DNA from: Roseihalotalea indica
Lineage (GTDB): Bacteria; Bacteroidota; Bacteroidia; Cytophagales; Cyclobacteriaceae
Assembly (NCBI RefSeq): GCF_022458895.1
Contig: NZ_JAINFL010000003.1
Span: 248,001-312,000 of the forward strand
Reading direction: 5' to 3'
DNA: 64,000 nt
The notes below the pieces were generated by a model, which did not search any database, was not told the origin of the DNA, and saw only the letters and a list, made by a program, of their open reading frames with translations. This document shows, one piece after another, positions 26,747 through 35,333 of this stretch. The stretch's first letter is position 1. Every line of letters begins with the position of its first letter. The position numbers and the translations under genes were made by a program.

Positions 26747-28126
26747 TTGTTACTGGCTTTCATTGTCTTATACCTGCTTGCTACAATTTTAATAGGCGTT
26801 ATTTCTTCCCGGTGGATTAAAAGCAGCCAGGATTATGTACTAGCCGGGCGTAGACTCCCCTTACTATTGGCTTCATCGGCCTTGTTTGCTACCTGGTTTG
26901 GTTCAGAAACTGTGTTAGGGGCTTCTTCCGAGTTTGTAGAAAACGGATTGCTGGGAGTCATAGAAGATCCTTTTGGTGCCGCATTATGCTTGGTGCTGGT
27001 TGGGTTGCTGGTGGCCCGCCCCCTATACCGGCTGAATATTCTCACCTTCTGTGATTTCTACCGTGATCGGTTTAGCCCTCGGGTAGAACTGTTGTCAAGT
27101 CTGTGCATGGTGCCCTCTTATTTTGGATGGATAGCCGCTCAACTGGTTGCTATGGGTATTCTTTTCCAGGTAGTGGCCGGCATACCTACCTATATTGGCA
27201 TCTGGATTGGCACAGCGGTTGTGTTAATTTACACCTCCATTGGTGGGCTGTGGGCTATTTCTATCACTGATTTCATTCAGACCGTCGTCATTGTATTAGG
27301 ATTACTGTTTCTGGCGGTTGATCTGGGCACTGAAGCTGGGGGAGTCAACACCGTGATTGATCGTACTCCGGAGGGTTTTTTCCGGGCCATTCCCGAACCC
27401 ACTCTGGAAAGTACGCTTCACTATCTGGCAGCCTGGATTACCATTGGGCTGGGGTCTATTCCACAACAGGATGTTTTTCAGCGCGTAATGGCTGCCCGTT
27501 CAGAAAAAGTTGCGGTGCGAGCCTCGTTTATCGGTGCGGGTATGTATCTATCAATAGGTTTTATTCCGCTTTTTATTGGGCTTTGCACTGTGCAGGTGTA
27601 CCCTACCTTGATGGATTCCGTTTCCGATGCGCAATTGATGCTGCCAACAGTGGTATTGCAGCATGCAGGTATAGGTTTACAAATTTTGTTTTTTGGAGCA
27701 TTGCTATCGGCAATAATGAGTACTACCAGCGGCGCTATGCTGGCTCCCGCTACTATTTTAGCCGAAAACATTATCAAGCCCCGCTGGAAGATTCAGGATG
27801 ACCGGGTGCTGTTGCGTGTATTGCGAGGTTCTGTGGTAGTGGTAGCGCTGGCTTCTTCCATTATGGCCTCATTAAAAACTAATATCTACGATCTGGTGGC
27901 ACTTTCATCGGTACTTAGTCTGGTTTCCCTGTTCGTACCTCTTATGGCAGGCCTTTATTGGAAGAAAGCAACCGAATTGGGTGCTATATTCTCTATCAGC
28001 TTAGGAATGATAAGCTGGTTGATTTTTGAATATGTAGAAACCCTGATGCCTAGCTTGCTTTGGGGCTTATTAGGTAGTTTTTTTGGGCAGTGGCTAGGTG
28101 ATCAGATAGCCCACCGAAAGAAGTAA
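26747..28126 (+). CDS. Sodium:solute symporter family protein
   Basis: A 459-residue transporter with about 12-13 membrane segments. SSS-family signatures include SSRWIKSSQDYVLAGRRLP near 20-38, FATWFGSETVLGASSEF near 48, IYTSIGGLWAISITDFIQ (around 164) and GSIPQQDVFQRVMAARSEK (around 236). Members couple Na+ entry to uptake of sugars, amino acids, urea or other solutes in the inner membrane. Substrate is unknown. The only in-frame initiator after the upstream stop (TAA at 26732-26734) is the TTG at 26747, giving the expected short N-terminus before helix 1, so a TTG start is assigned. It is preceded by a dispersed repeat and followed by a long non-coding stretch. Confidence 0.9.
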   Translation: MLLAFIVLYLLATILIGVISSRWIKSSQDYVLAGRRLPLLLASSALFATWFGSETVLGASSEFVENGLLGVIEDPFGAALCLVLVGLLVARPLYRLNILTFCDFYRDRFSPRVELLSSLCMVPSYFGWIAAQLVAMGILFQVVAGIPTYIGIWIGTAVVLIYTSIGGLWAISITDFIQTVVIVLGLLFLAVDLGTEAGGVNTVIDRTPEGFFRAIPEPTLESTLHYLAAWITIGLGSIPQQDVFQRVMAARSEKVAVRASFIGAGMYLSIGFIPLFIGLCTVQVYPTLMDSVSDAQLMLPTVVLQHAGIGLQILFFGALLSAIMSTTSGAMLAPATILAENIIKPRWKIQDDRVLLRVLRGSVVVVALASSIMASLKTNIYDLVALSSVLSLVSLFVPLMAGLYWKKATELGAIFSISLGMISWLIFEYVETLMPSLLWGLLGSFFGQWLGDQIAHRKK

Positions 28127-28799
28127 ATAAGCAGGCTTGCCAAGCGGAATTCCGTAAAAATGGATTATTCTGTAAACAATGCTGGGGCGCCTGAGGGTTG
28201 CTGAGTTTTTAAGACACGCAAATATTTCATTTTTTACAGTTCGCAAAATTAACCTTGTTGGTAGTAATAAGCTCGCTGCTTCTATACGAGTGCTCTTGTG
28301 GTTTTAGCCAAAGTCCGAATAGTTGATGCAGTACTTACAGATTCGCAGAAAGAACATTATAAGAAAGAATGCCAGCATACAGAATAGAAACGATTTTGGG
28401 CTGAAGAGCCTCCTCGTCCGGTATTATCAATAAGCAGGCTTACGAGGAAATAATAAACATCACTAAAAGCAGGGATATTGTTTCTGTTTCTTTATTGAAA
28501 ATATCTTATCAGATAGAAAAGCGAAAAAAGAATAGCAAAACTAGGCTATCCTTGTAAGTCATACATGTAGCTGTTTTGCAAGATCCTGCCAGGATAGAAT
28601 AAAAAATCTGCTATTCTCACATTAAATATCAGCACAAATGAGCGTTTTATAGCTTTTATGTTGTTAACAGAAAGCAGAAGAAATAACAAAATATGTGTTC
28701 TATTTATCATATTAGTAAAAAACAAAGGAATTTGTGTAAGAATAGTACTTTTAAGTGATTTTTCTGCGTATCTTTAAAGTTTGTAAAAAAGCAATTTAT
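28127..28799. other. Long intergenic region with a 13-bp direct repeat
   Basis: No gene found on either strand in 670 bases. A 13-bp direct repeat AATAAGCAGGCTT occurs at 28126-28138, overlapping the symporter stop, and at 28429-28441, enclosing about 290 bases. CCTCGT/ACGAGG forms an inverted repeat around the second copy. The last 250 bases are strongly A/T rich, with a TATCTTTA element at 28769-28776 that could be the -7 box of the subtilase gene. Confidence 0.4.
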
Positions 28800-30410
28800 A
28801 TGAAAATGAACATCTTACTGACCGCATTGGGGGTCATCGCTCAGATCAGCTTAACCTTTGCTGTTGTTCCGCCAACTGATTCTCTGAATCGGGCACCGGA
28901 AAACTGGTATAATCTAGATCCGGAGACAAATCAGGTACAGGGAGTAAGTACCGAAAAAACATACGAGATTTTAGCAAATCGCAAAGGAGAGAAGATCGTA
29001 GTTGCGGTAATTGATTCAGGCGTTGATATTGATCATGAAGATTTACGGGATAATGTATGGGTTAATGCTGACGAAATTGCCGGTAATGGAAAAGATGACG
29101 ATCAAAACGGTTATGTTGATGATGTGTATGGCTGGAATTTTATTGGCGGAGCTGATGGTTCTCATGTAAATTATGATACATACGAGCTTACCCGAGAGTA
29201 CGCGACTTTAAAGAAAAAGTATGAAGGAGTAAATCTGGAAGAACTCCCCAAAAAAGAACGAGAGTACTTTCAGGAGATTGAACAGAAATTTACTCAAAAA
29301 GCGGCTGAAGCTGAGCAGGAGTTTCAGGCCTTTACTTATTTCCACAAAAACTACTCTCGCTCTGCGAAATTGCTTGAAGCCTATCTGGATGTAGATTCAC
29401 TGACAATAGCAGATGTTGATAGATTAGAATCTTCGGATGAAATTGTGCTAATGGCCAAAAGTTTTCTGGAGTATGCTATGGAAAACGGTCTGGATGGCTC
29501 TATGCTGGAAGAAGGTATAGAACATTATCAGCAGGCAGTTGAGTACGGTTATAACCTGGAGTATAACCCTCGAACCATTGTGGGCGATCATTATGAAGAT
29601 GTATCGGAGCGATATTACGGCAACAGCGATGTAACCGGCCCTGATTCGCGCCACGGAACGCACGTAGCGGGTATCATTGCGGCAAACCGAAATAATAATC
29701 TCGGAATAAAAGGTATCGCTGACCACGTAGAAATTATGGCTATCCGCGCAGTGCCTAATGGAGACGAGCGAGATAAAGACGTAGCCAACGCTATTTACTA
29801 TGCGGTAGATAACGGTGCAAACATTATCAATATGAGCTTTGGTAAATCATTCTCACCTCACAAAGAGGTCGTTGACGAGGCAGTGCGGTATGCCGAAGAG
29901 AAAGGGGTATTGATCATTCATGCAGCGGGGAATAGCAGTGAAAATATTGATGAAACTGATAACTTTCCATCTCGGCAATATCAGGGAAACAAGAAATTTG
30001 CTAATAACTGGATTGAAGTAGGAGCTTCTTCCTGGAAAGGCGAAGGCGAGTTTGTTGCTAATTTCTCTAACTACGGGAAACACTCAGTAGATGTATTTGC
30101 CCCGGGTGTTGATGTATTTTCTACAACACCTAATCAGGGTTATGAAAGTCTAAGCGGAACCAGCATGGCCGCGCCCGTCACGGCTGGCGTAGCTGCCTTG
30201 CTGATGTCATACTACCCTGACTTAACTGCGGCCCAGGTAAAAGAGATTATTCTAACATCCGCAGTAAAATTAGACGACCTGAAAGTAAACTGTCCTGGTA
30301 AAGAAGGAAAACAGGTAAACTTCAGCAGTTTGTCTTCTACTGGCGGAGTTGTCAATGCTTTTGAAGCAGTGAAAATTGCTGAGTCGTATCAAATTCAAAA
30401 AGAAAAGTAA
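28800..30410 (+). CDS. Secreted subtilisin-family (S8) serine peptidase
   Basis: Starting at the ATG at 28800 gives 536 residues with a signal peptide (MKMNILLTALGVIAQISLTF); the longer frame adds 15 residues from a non-ATG codon. The catalytic triad is complete: D72 in VAVIDSGVDIDHED, H285 in SRHGTHVAGIIAAN and S455 in SGTSMAAPVTAGVAALL, with the oxyanion Asn in HAAGNSSENID. Between Asp and His there is an unusually long charged insertion (about 122-275) that is predicted helical (TREYATLKKKYEG, EQKFTQKAAEAEQEF). No C-terminal sorting domain of the type IX system is evident; the protein ends soon after the peptidase domain. It is monocistronic with a strong terminator. Confidence 0.93.
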   Translation: MKMNILLTALGVIAQISLTFAVVPPTDSLNRAPENWYNLDPETNQVQGVSTEKTYEILANRKGEKIVVAVIDSGVDIDHEDLRDNVWVNADEIAGNGKDDDQNGYVDDVYGWNFIGGADGSHVNYDTYELTREYATLKKKYEGVNLEELPKKEREYFQEIEQKFTQKAAEAEQEFQAFTYFHKNYSRSAKLLEAYLDVDSLTIADVDRLESSDEIVLMAKSFLEYAMENGLDGSMLEEGIEHYQQAVEYGYNLEYNPRTIVGDHYEDVSERYYGNSDVTGPDSRHGTHVAGIIAANRNNNLGIKGIADHVEIMAIRAVPNGDERDKDVANAIYYAVDNGANIINMSFGKSFSPHKEVVDEAVRYAEEKGVLIIHAAGNSSENIDETDNFPSRQYQGNKKFANNWIEVGASSWKGEGEFVANFSNYGKHSVDVFAPGVDVFSTTPNQGYESLSGTSMAAPVTAGVAALLMSYYPDLTAAQVKEIILTSAVKLDDLKVNCPGKEGKQVNFSSLSSTGGVVNAFEAVKIAESYQIQKEK

Positions 30411-30431
30411 CACAGAGCAATGAATCTGTGC

Positions 30432-30468
30432 AAAAAGCTTTCAACCATTATCGTTGAAAGCTTTTTTT
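30432..30468 (+). terminator. Rho-independent terminator after subtilase
   Basis: A perfect stem AAAAAGCTTTCAAC / GTTGAAAGCTTTTT with a 7-base loop, ending in a T run, begins 21 bases after the stop codon. Confidence 0.85.
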
Positions 30469-30859
30469 ATGAAATCGTAGCTAAATACCGGGATAAGAAA
30501 GTATCTATCAGCTCTCAAAATAAGTGATTTATCCTAAGGCAGAAATTCACCTCTTTTACATTAATTTTTCAAAAATATTGCAAACAAAATGCTACTGGAG
30601 GGATACTCCTATGGTAATTGTTGCCTGTTTAGGGGGTAATACTATAGTTTTTAGAAAAAACTTACAGTCCAATCATACATACAAAAATGTATTAACGAGC
30701 GCCCAAAGAGAGAAGTAGGTATTTGAGAACTGTAAACCTACTTGATATGGGGTATAAAATAACTCGTTTTTTTTGTCGGGTCCTTCCAAAAGCTTACATC
30801 GATAAATATTTTCACTCATAATTATAGGCTAATAATTAGCTATTTTTAGGTAATATTTA
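30469..30859. other. Intergenic region before sensor kinase
   Basis: No convincing gene; a 64-codon frame at 30524-30718 lacks any family resemblance. A perfect GCTAAT-A-ATTAGC palindrome at 30828-30840 lies 19 bases before the kinase start and may be an operator or part of the promoter. Confidence 0.35.
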
Positions 30860-32062
30860 TTGAAAGCGAACATCGAATTGTCTACTTGCAGCCATATAAA
30901 AAGAGGGATACTTCTATTCTTCATCATACTCCCCTTTGGATCAACCAAGGCAGATGCATACGGTTCATGGTCTGCAAAGTTGATTCGGTATTCTACGGAG
31001 CAGTTCTGCTTTGTTGGGGATAAAGCATTGCTCAAGAACGAAGAAGTAATAGATGCTTCAACGCCCTTGCTTGAGGTAGCGCAGATTAAGGAGAGCATTC
31101 CCGAGAGTAGCCTGTATTCCAACGCAGCTTTGAGTGGTATTGTGGTGGTTAGCATAGGAGTGCTGCTTTTTTGGGTGATTACATTAGCAACAAGCCGTAA
31201 AAAGTTGCGAAAAGCAAACCAGCAATTGGCTGCCAGCAATAAAGAAATTTGCCGCCAAAACGAAGTTCTTCTAAAGCAGAATCAGGAAGTTAATGCTCAA
31301 CGCGAGGATAGCGATAAGAAACGAAAAACCCTGGAAGAAACGAACCAGGTAAAGGATAAAATATTTTCTATTATCTCTCATGATTTTCGCAGCCCGCTTA
31401 ATACCATCCAGGGGGTTCTTAACCTGCTCCATATGGATGTGCTAAGCCCCGAGGAGCTGAAAAGCATGCTTCCCCATCTTACCCGAAAAGTTGATTACAG
31501 CATCAACCTGCTGGATAACTTACTGAACTGGTCTCGCACGCAAATGAACGGCTTAAAAGTAAACACTATTACTTTTACGTTAGAGCCTGAAATTGAGGAG
31601 ACAGTCAGCATGATGTCGCAGTTAGCCCGGCAAAAAAGTATTCGTATTGAGAAGAATATTCTTAAAAATTGTTTAGTGCTGGCTGACCCTGATATGATCC
31701 AGTTAGTCGTTCGGAATTTGCTATCCAATGCCATTAAATTTACCAATCCGGGTGGGCTCATCAGAATTTCCACGGAAGTAAAAGGTACTAATGTAGTCAT
31801 TTCTATCTCAGATACCGGAATTGGCATGGACGAAGCATCCATCCAGAAACTGTTCAAGCAAACGGGGTACACCACCAAAGGTACTGCCGAAGAAAAAGGA
31901 ACTGGATTGGGACTTAGATTGTGCAGTGAATTTGTTCACCGAAACGGAGGTAAAATCTCAGTAGAGAGTAAATTAGATGAAGGAACTTCTTTTTACTTCA
32001 CGCTCCCCCTGTCCGAAGTGCTTGAAGAAGTTCCTTACGAGAAAACCGTCCTAAGGTCATAA
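30860..32062 (+). CDS. Membrane sensor histidine kinase with minimal sensor region
   Basis: A 400-residue kinase. An N-terminal hydrophobic stretch (about 15-32) looks like a signal peptide or first helix, followed by a short external region of about 55 residues with no repeats, a membrane segment at about 88-111, and a coiled coil (112-165). The HisKA domain has the phospho-acceptor H174 in FSIISHDFRSPLN; the HATPase domain shows the N box RNLLSNAIKF, G1 DTGIGM and G2 GTGLGL. Bacteroidota kinases with this tail usually carry TPR repeats outside the membrane; those are missing here, so the input domain is reduced or the gene has lost its 5' part. TTG at 30860 is the only suitable start. No response regulator gene is adjacent. 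Confidence 0.88.
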   Translation: MKANIELSTCSHIKRGILLFFIILPFGSTKADAYGSWSAKLIRYSTEQFCFVGDKALLKNEEVIDASTPLLEVAQIKESIPESSLYSNAALSGIVVVSIGVLLFWVITLATSRKKLRKANQQLAASNKEICRQNEVLLKQNQEVNAQREDSDKKRKTLEETNQVKDKIFSIISHDFRSPLNTIQGVLNLLHMDVLSPEELKSMLPHLTRKVDYSINLLDNLLNWSRTQMNGLKVNTITFTLEPEIEETVSMMSQLARQKSIRIEKNILKNCLVLADPDMIQLVVRNLLSNAIKFTNPGGLIRISTEVKGTNVVISISDTGIGMDEASIQKLFKQTGYTTKGTAEEKGTGLGLRLCSEFVHRNGGKISVESKLDEGTSFYFTLPLSEVLEEVPYEKTVLRS

Positions 32063-32309
32063 ATCTGCTTCCACGCTTCATGTCTAATCCCCCTTTTATA
32101 GTAGGGACATAGAATAGGCAACATTGGGCCAAGTAAAAGCCGTAATTCTTCACGAGCACTATATCATTTCAATGTATCTGGAAGGAAAAATGACAGCCTC
32201 CCTGGCGCAAGAAGAAGGCGCGTGCCTGATTAGGGCATAATTCTACGATAGTTGTTATGAAAGGTAAAGATTATGGGTTAGTTTAGCCTGTATACAACCT
32301 ATAATCTAT

Positions 32310-33266
32310 ATGCCTTATCCTCTTTACTCCCGTCGTAAAGCTCTGACGGGATTACTTACTGCCTCTTCAGCGCTGGTCGTGGGCAATGCCCGTGCCGATG
32401 CCAAGCCTGTCAAAGTAGCACCCAATCCTGATTTTCTTTATTGTCTCAATGTAAGTACCCTGCGAGGGCAGAAACTGGGAGTGGTAAAAGAACTGGAAAT
32501 TGCCGCTCAAGCCGGATTCGATGCCGTCGAGGTATGGATCAACGGCCTGCAAGCGTATCTTGATGAAGGCGGAAGCCTCTCTGATCTGCGCAAGCGCATT
32601 GATGATCTGGGAATTACCATAGCCAATGCCATCGGATTTGCCCAATGGATTGTGGATGATAATACGGTGCGTAGGGAGGCTCTGGAACAACTAAAGCGTG
32701 AATCGGACATGCTGACTCAGTTGGGGTGTACCCGTATTGCCGCGCCGCCTATGGGAGCTACCGAGCAACCCGGCCTGGATCTGATGAAAGCCGCTGAGCG
32801 CTATCGGGCTATTCTGGAGCTGGGTGAAGCACAGGGAGTTATTCCCCAACTGGAAGTCTGGGGCTTTTCGGCTAACCTTCATCGCCTGGGACAAACCATG
32901 TTTGTGGCAGTAGAAAGCCAGCACCCAAAGGCTCGTATTCTACCCGATATTTACCATTTATACCGGGGCGGCTCCGAGTTTAACGGCTTGAAACTGGTGA
33001 GTGGTTCTGCTATTGAAGTATTTCACGTTAATGATTATCCCGCTCAGCCCGCTCGCGAAGAAATAGACGACAGTTACCGGGTGTATCCGGGTGATGGTGT
33101 GGCTCCTCTTACGGAAGTGCTGCAAGATTTGCGAGCCACCGGGCCAGGAAAAATCCTTTCGCTGGAGCTATTTAATAAAGATTACTGGCAGCAAGATGCC
33201 CTTACAGTAGCCAAAACCGGACTAGGAAAAATGAAGAAGGCAGTAGCCAAGGCAATGAAAGGGTGA
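32310..33266 (+). CDS. Tat-exported sugar phosphate isomerase/epimerase-like protein
   Basis: A 318-residue TIM-barrel protein of the AP-endonuclease 2/xylose isomerase-like family. The N-terminus (MPYPLYSRRKALTGLL, then small residues to NARADA) is a twin-arginine type signal. Family segments are LEIAAQAGFDAVEVWINGL (around 64), TRIAAPPMG (around 147), QLEVWGFSANLHRLGQ (around 191), ILPDIYHLYRGGSE (around 211), EVFHVNDYPAQ (around 234) and LSLELFNKDYW (around 285), which supply the metal-binding Glu, Asp, His and Glu of the barrel. Its likely activity is isomerisation or epimerisation of a sugar or keto-sugar outside the cytoplasm. It is first in the operon with a small ORF, a sulfatase and a fucosidase, and its stop overlaps the next start (TGATG). 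Confidence 0.88.
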   Translation: MPYPLYSRRKALTGLLTASSALVVGNARADAKPVKVAPNPDFLYCLNVSTLRGQKLGVVKELEIAAQAGFDAVEVWINGLQAYLDEGGSLSDLRKRIDDLGITIANAIGFAQWIVDDNTVRREALEQLKRESDMLTQLGCTRIAAPPMGATEQPGLDLMKAAERYRAILELGEAQGVIPQLEVWGFSANLHRLGQTMFVAVESQHPKARILPDIYHLYRGGSEFNGLKLVSGSAIEVFHVNDYPAQPAREEIDDSYRVYPGDGVAPLTEVLQDLRATGPGKILSLELFNKDYWQQDALTVAKTGLGKMKKAVAKAMKG

Positions 33267-33364
33267 TGGAAAAAGAAGACCTGCCGTTTCTTGACAAGTC
33301 TTACGTTAAAAAATTCCATCCTGAGAAGTTAAAAAAGTATGCTACAAAGCTAAAGGGAATTTGA
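33266..33364 (+). CDS. Small 32-residue basic protein, translationally coupled
   Basis: ATG at 33266 overlaps the TGA of the isomerase gene as TGATG and opens a 32-codon ORF ending in TGA at 33362-33364, 23 bases before the sulfatase start. The product begins MEKEDLPFLDKSYVKKF and is rich in Lys with a likely amphipathic helix (HPEKLKKYATKLKGI). I do not recognise a family. The overlap and the fact that it fits exactly into the operon support expression; it could also be the remnant of a longer gene. Too short for most gene callers. Confidence 0.5.
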   Translation: MEKEDLPFLDKSYVKKFHPEKLKKYATKLKGI

Positions 33365-33387
33365 TGAACGTTCGTTAATTCAGTGTT

Positions 33388-35298
33388 ATGTTTAGATTAA
33401 TAATACAGCAATTTTCTGTCGCTAAAATCTGGGCTGGATACGGCGGTTTAAGCTTATTGGTGGGAGTTGCTCTGTGGAGTTGCTCGGCTCCCGGTCAGAA
33501 CGAAATGCCTGCTGAGCGCCCTCCTAACATACTGTGGATTACCAGCGAAGATAACAGCCCATTGGTGGGCGCGTATGGAGATACATTTGCTACAACTCCC
33601 AATATTGACCGATTAGCTACTGAAGGAGTGCGGTACACCAATGCCTTTGCTGCCGCACCCGTCTGTGCTCCCTCCCGGAATGCCCTTATCACCGGAATGT
33701 ACCCCAACTCACTGGGCACCGAGCATATGCGAAGTACCTACCCGGTCCCGGATTTTGTAAAGTTTTATCCGGCATACTTGCAGGAGGCAGGATATTACTG
33801 CACCAATAATGTTAAGAAAGACTATAATACGGTAGACCAGCCCGAAGTGTGGGATGAATCCAGTTCAGACGCTACCTATCAGAATCGGGCGCCGGGACAG
33901 CCATTTTTTGCTGTTTTCAATTTTACTACATCGCACGAAAGCTCTATTCATTCGTTTATTCCGAATGACTCCCTGAAGCACGATCCGACTAAGGTACCTA
34001 TTCCACCATACCACCCCCGCACCCCGGAAATGGAACATGACTGGGCGCAGTATTATGATCGGGTACAGCAGATGGATGCCCAGGTGGGAGAGGTGTTGCG
34101 AGAGCTGGAAGAATCCGGCTTGGCTGATAGCACTATTGTGTTTTACTACAGCGACCACGGCGGAGTGCTCGGGCGCAGTAAGCGTTTTATCTACGAATCG
34201 GGCTTGCATATCCCTATGGTTATTCGCTTCCCAGAGGCCTATCGCCATCTGGCTCCCGGAGAACCCGGTTCTACCACCGATCGGCTGGTTAATTTTGTAG
34301 ATTTTGCTCCCACTTTGCTTTCGCTGGCAGGTATTTCTATCCCTGATTACATGCAGGGCCACCCCTTCTTGGGTAAGCAAGCCGCTGATCCGCCCAAATA
34401 CACGTACAACTTTCGGGGGCGCATGGATGAGCGGTTTGATATGGTTCGTTCGGTACGGGATAAGCAATATCGATACGTGCGCAATTATATGCCGCACAAA
34501 ATTTATGCTCAGTACATTGAGTACTTATGGCGCGCACCTTCCATGCGATCCTGGGAAGAAGCATATCTGGCCGGAGAGTTGAATGAAGTGCAATCCGCAT
34601 TTTTTGAGGAAAAACCGGCGGAAGAATTGTATGATGTAGAAGCTGACCCCGACAATATTCATAATCTAGCCAGCGAGCCTGCCTATCAGGAGGTGATGAC
34701 TGAGCTGCGTGAAGCTAACCAGCAATGGCTATTAAGTATCCGAGATGTAGGCTTTTTGCCCGAACCTATGATGCTGGACATTGCCAGTGACTCGAGTACT
34801 ACGCTCTATGAATTTGCTCATTCGGATGCCTATCCCTTAGAAGAAATTATGAGGGTTGCTGAGATGGCCTCTATGCGTGACCCTAAATACCTGCAAGATC
34901 TCATCAATCAGTTGGGAAGTGAGCAACCCGTGGTGCGCTATTGGGCAGCAACAGGTTGCCGGATTCTGGCCGAACAAGCCGGGGCTGCTAAAGAGAAATT
35001 GCAAACCTTATTAGATGATGATGAGGTAAGCGTACAGGTTGCGGCAGCCGAAGCGCTGTACCATCTGGGAGAAAAACAGTCGGCAGTTAATACTTTACGA
35101 GAAGCTCTTTCGGATGATAATATGATGGCTCGGGTGCAGGCATTGAATGTATTGGAAACCATGGACGCAGATGCTTTACCTACACTGGATGCTGTGAAGG
35201 CACTGCTACCGGCAGACAACGAAGATCGGGAGTATGATACTCGTGCCGCCCGTCACCTGTCCAATAAGCTGTCAGATATGGCCCAGCAAGGCTCCTAA
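33388..35298 (+). CDS. Formylglycine-dependent sulfatase with HEAT-like C-terminal repeats
   Basis: A 636-residue type I sulfatase. The N-terminus has a hydrophobic stretch ending in LWSCS, so Cys32 may be lipidated and the enzyme surface- or periplasm-anchored. The sulfatase signature C93-A-P-S-R97 in AAPVCAPSRNALITGMYP carries the Cys converted to formylglycine. Metal-site residues are suggested by ITSEDNSP (51-58) and YYSDHGGVLGRSKRF (around 252). Residues from about 490 to 630 form HEAT/armadillo-like helical repeats (LINQLGSEQPVVRYWAA, LLDDDEVSVQVAAAEALYHL), an extension seen in a subset of Bacteroidota sulfatases. It probably removes sulfate from a glycan. The next gene is an alpha-L-fucosidase, suggesting sulfated fucose as target (inference). 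Confidence 0.93.
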   Translation: MFRLIIQQFSVAKIWAGYGGLSLLVGVALWSCSAPGQNEMPAERPPNILWITSEDNSPLVGAYGDTFATTPNIDRLATEGVRYTNAFAAAPVCAPSRNALITGMYPNSLGTEHMRSTYPVPDFVKFYPAYLQEAGYYCTNNVKKDYNTVDQPEVWDESSSDATYQNRAPGQPFFAVFNFTTSHESSIHSFIPNDSLKHDPTKVPIPPYHPRTPEMEHDWAQYYDRVQQMDAQVGEVLRELEESGLADSTIVFYYSDHGGVLGRSKRFIYESGLHIPMVIRFPEAYRHLAPGEPGSTTDRLVNFVDFAPTLLSLAGISIPDYMQGHPFLGKQAADPPKYTYNFRGRMDERFDMVRSVRDKQYRYVRNYMPHKIYAQYIEYLWRAPSMRSWEEAYLAGELNEVQSAFFEEKPAEELYDVEADPDNIHNLASEPAYQEVMTELREANQQWLLSIRDVGFLPEPMMLDIASDSSTTLYEFAHSDAYPLEEIMRVAEMASMRDPKYLQDLINQLGSEQPVVRYWAATGCRILAEQAGAAKEKLQTLLDDDEVSVQVAAAEALYHLGEKQSAVNTLREALSDDNMMARVQALNVLETMDADALPTLDAVKALLPADNEDREYDTRAARHLSNKLSDMAQQGS

Positions 35299-35333
35299 TA
35301 ATTATTTTTCGTGAAAATGCTAATCCATTGCTA

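Noticed and set aside
30524..30718. 64-codon ORF between the subtilase terminator and the sensor kinase
   Set aside because: No family resemblance and poor composition; no sign of translation signals.
34938..35219. Ser/Ala-rich minus-strand ORF inside the sulfatase gene
   Set aside because: It mirrors the HEAT-like repeats of the sulfatase and has no independent support.
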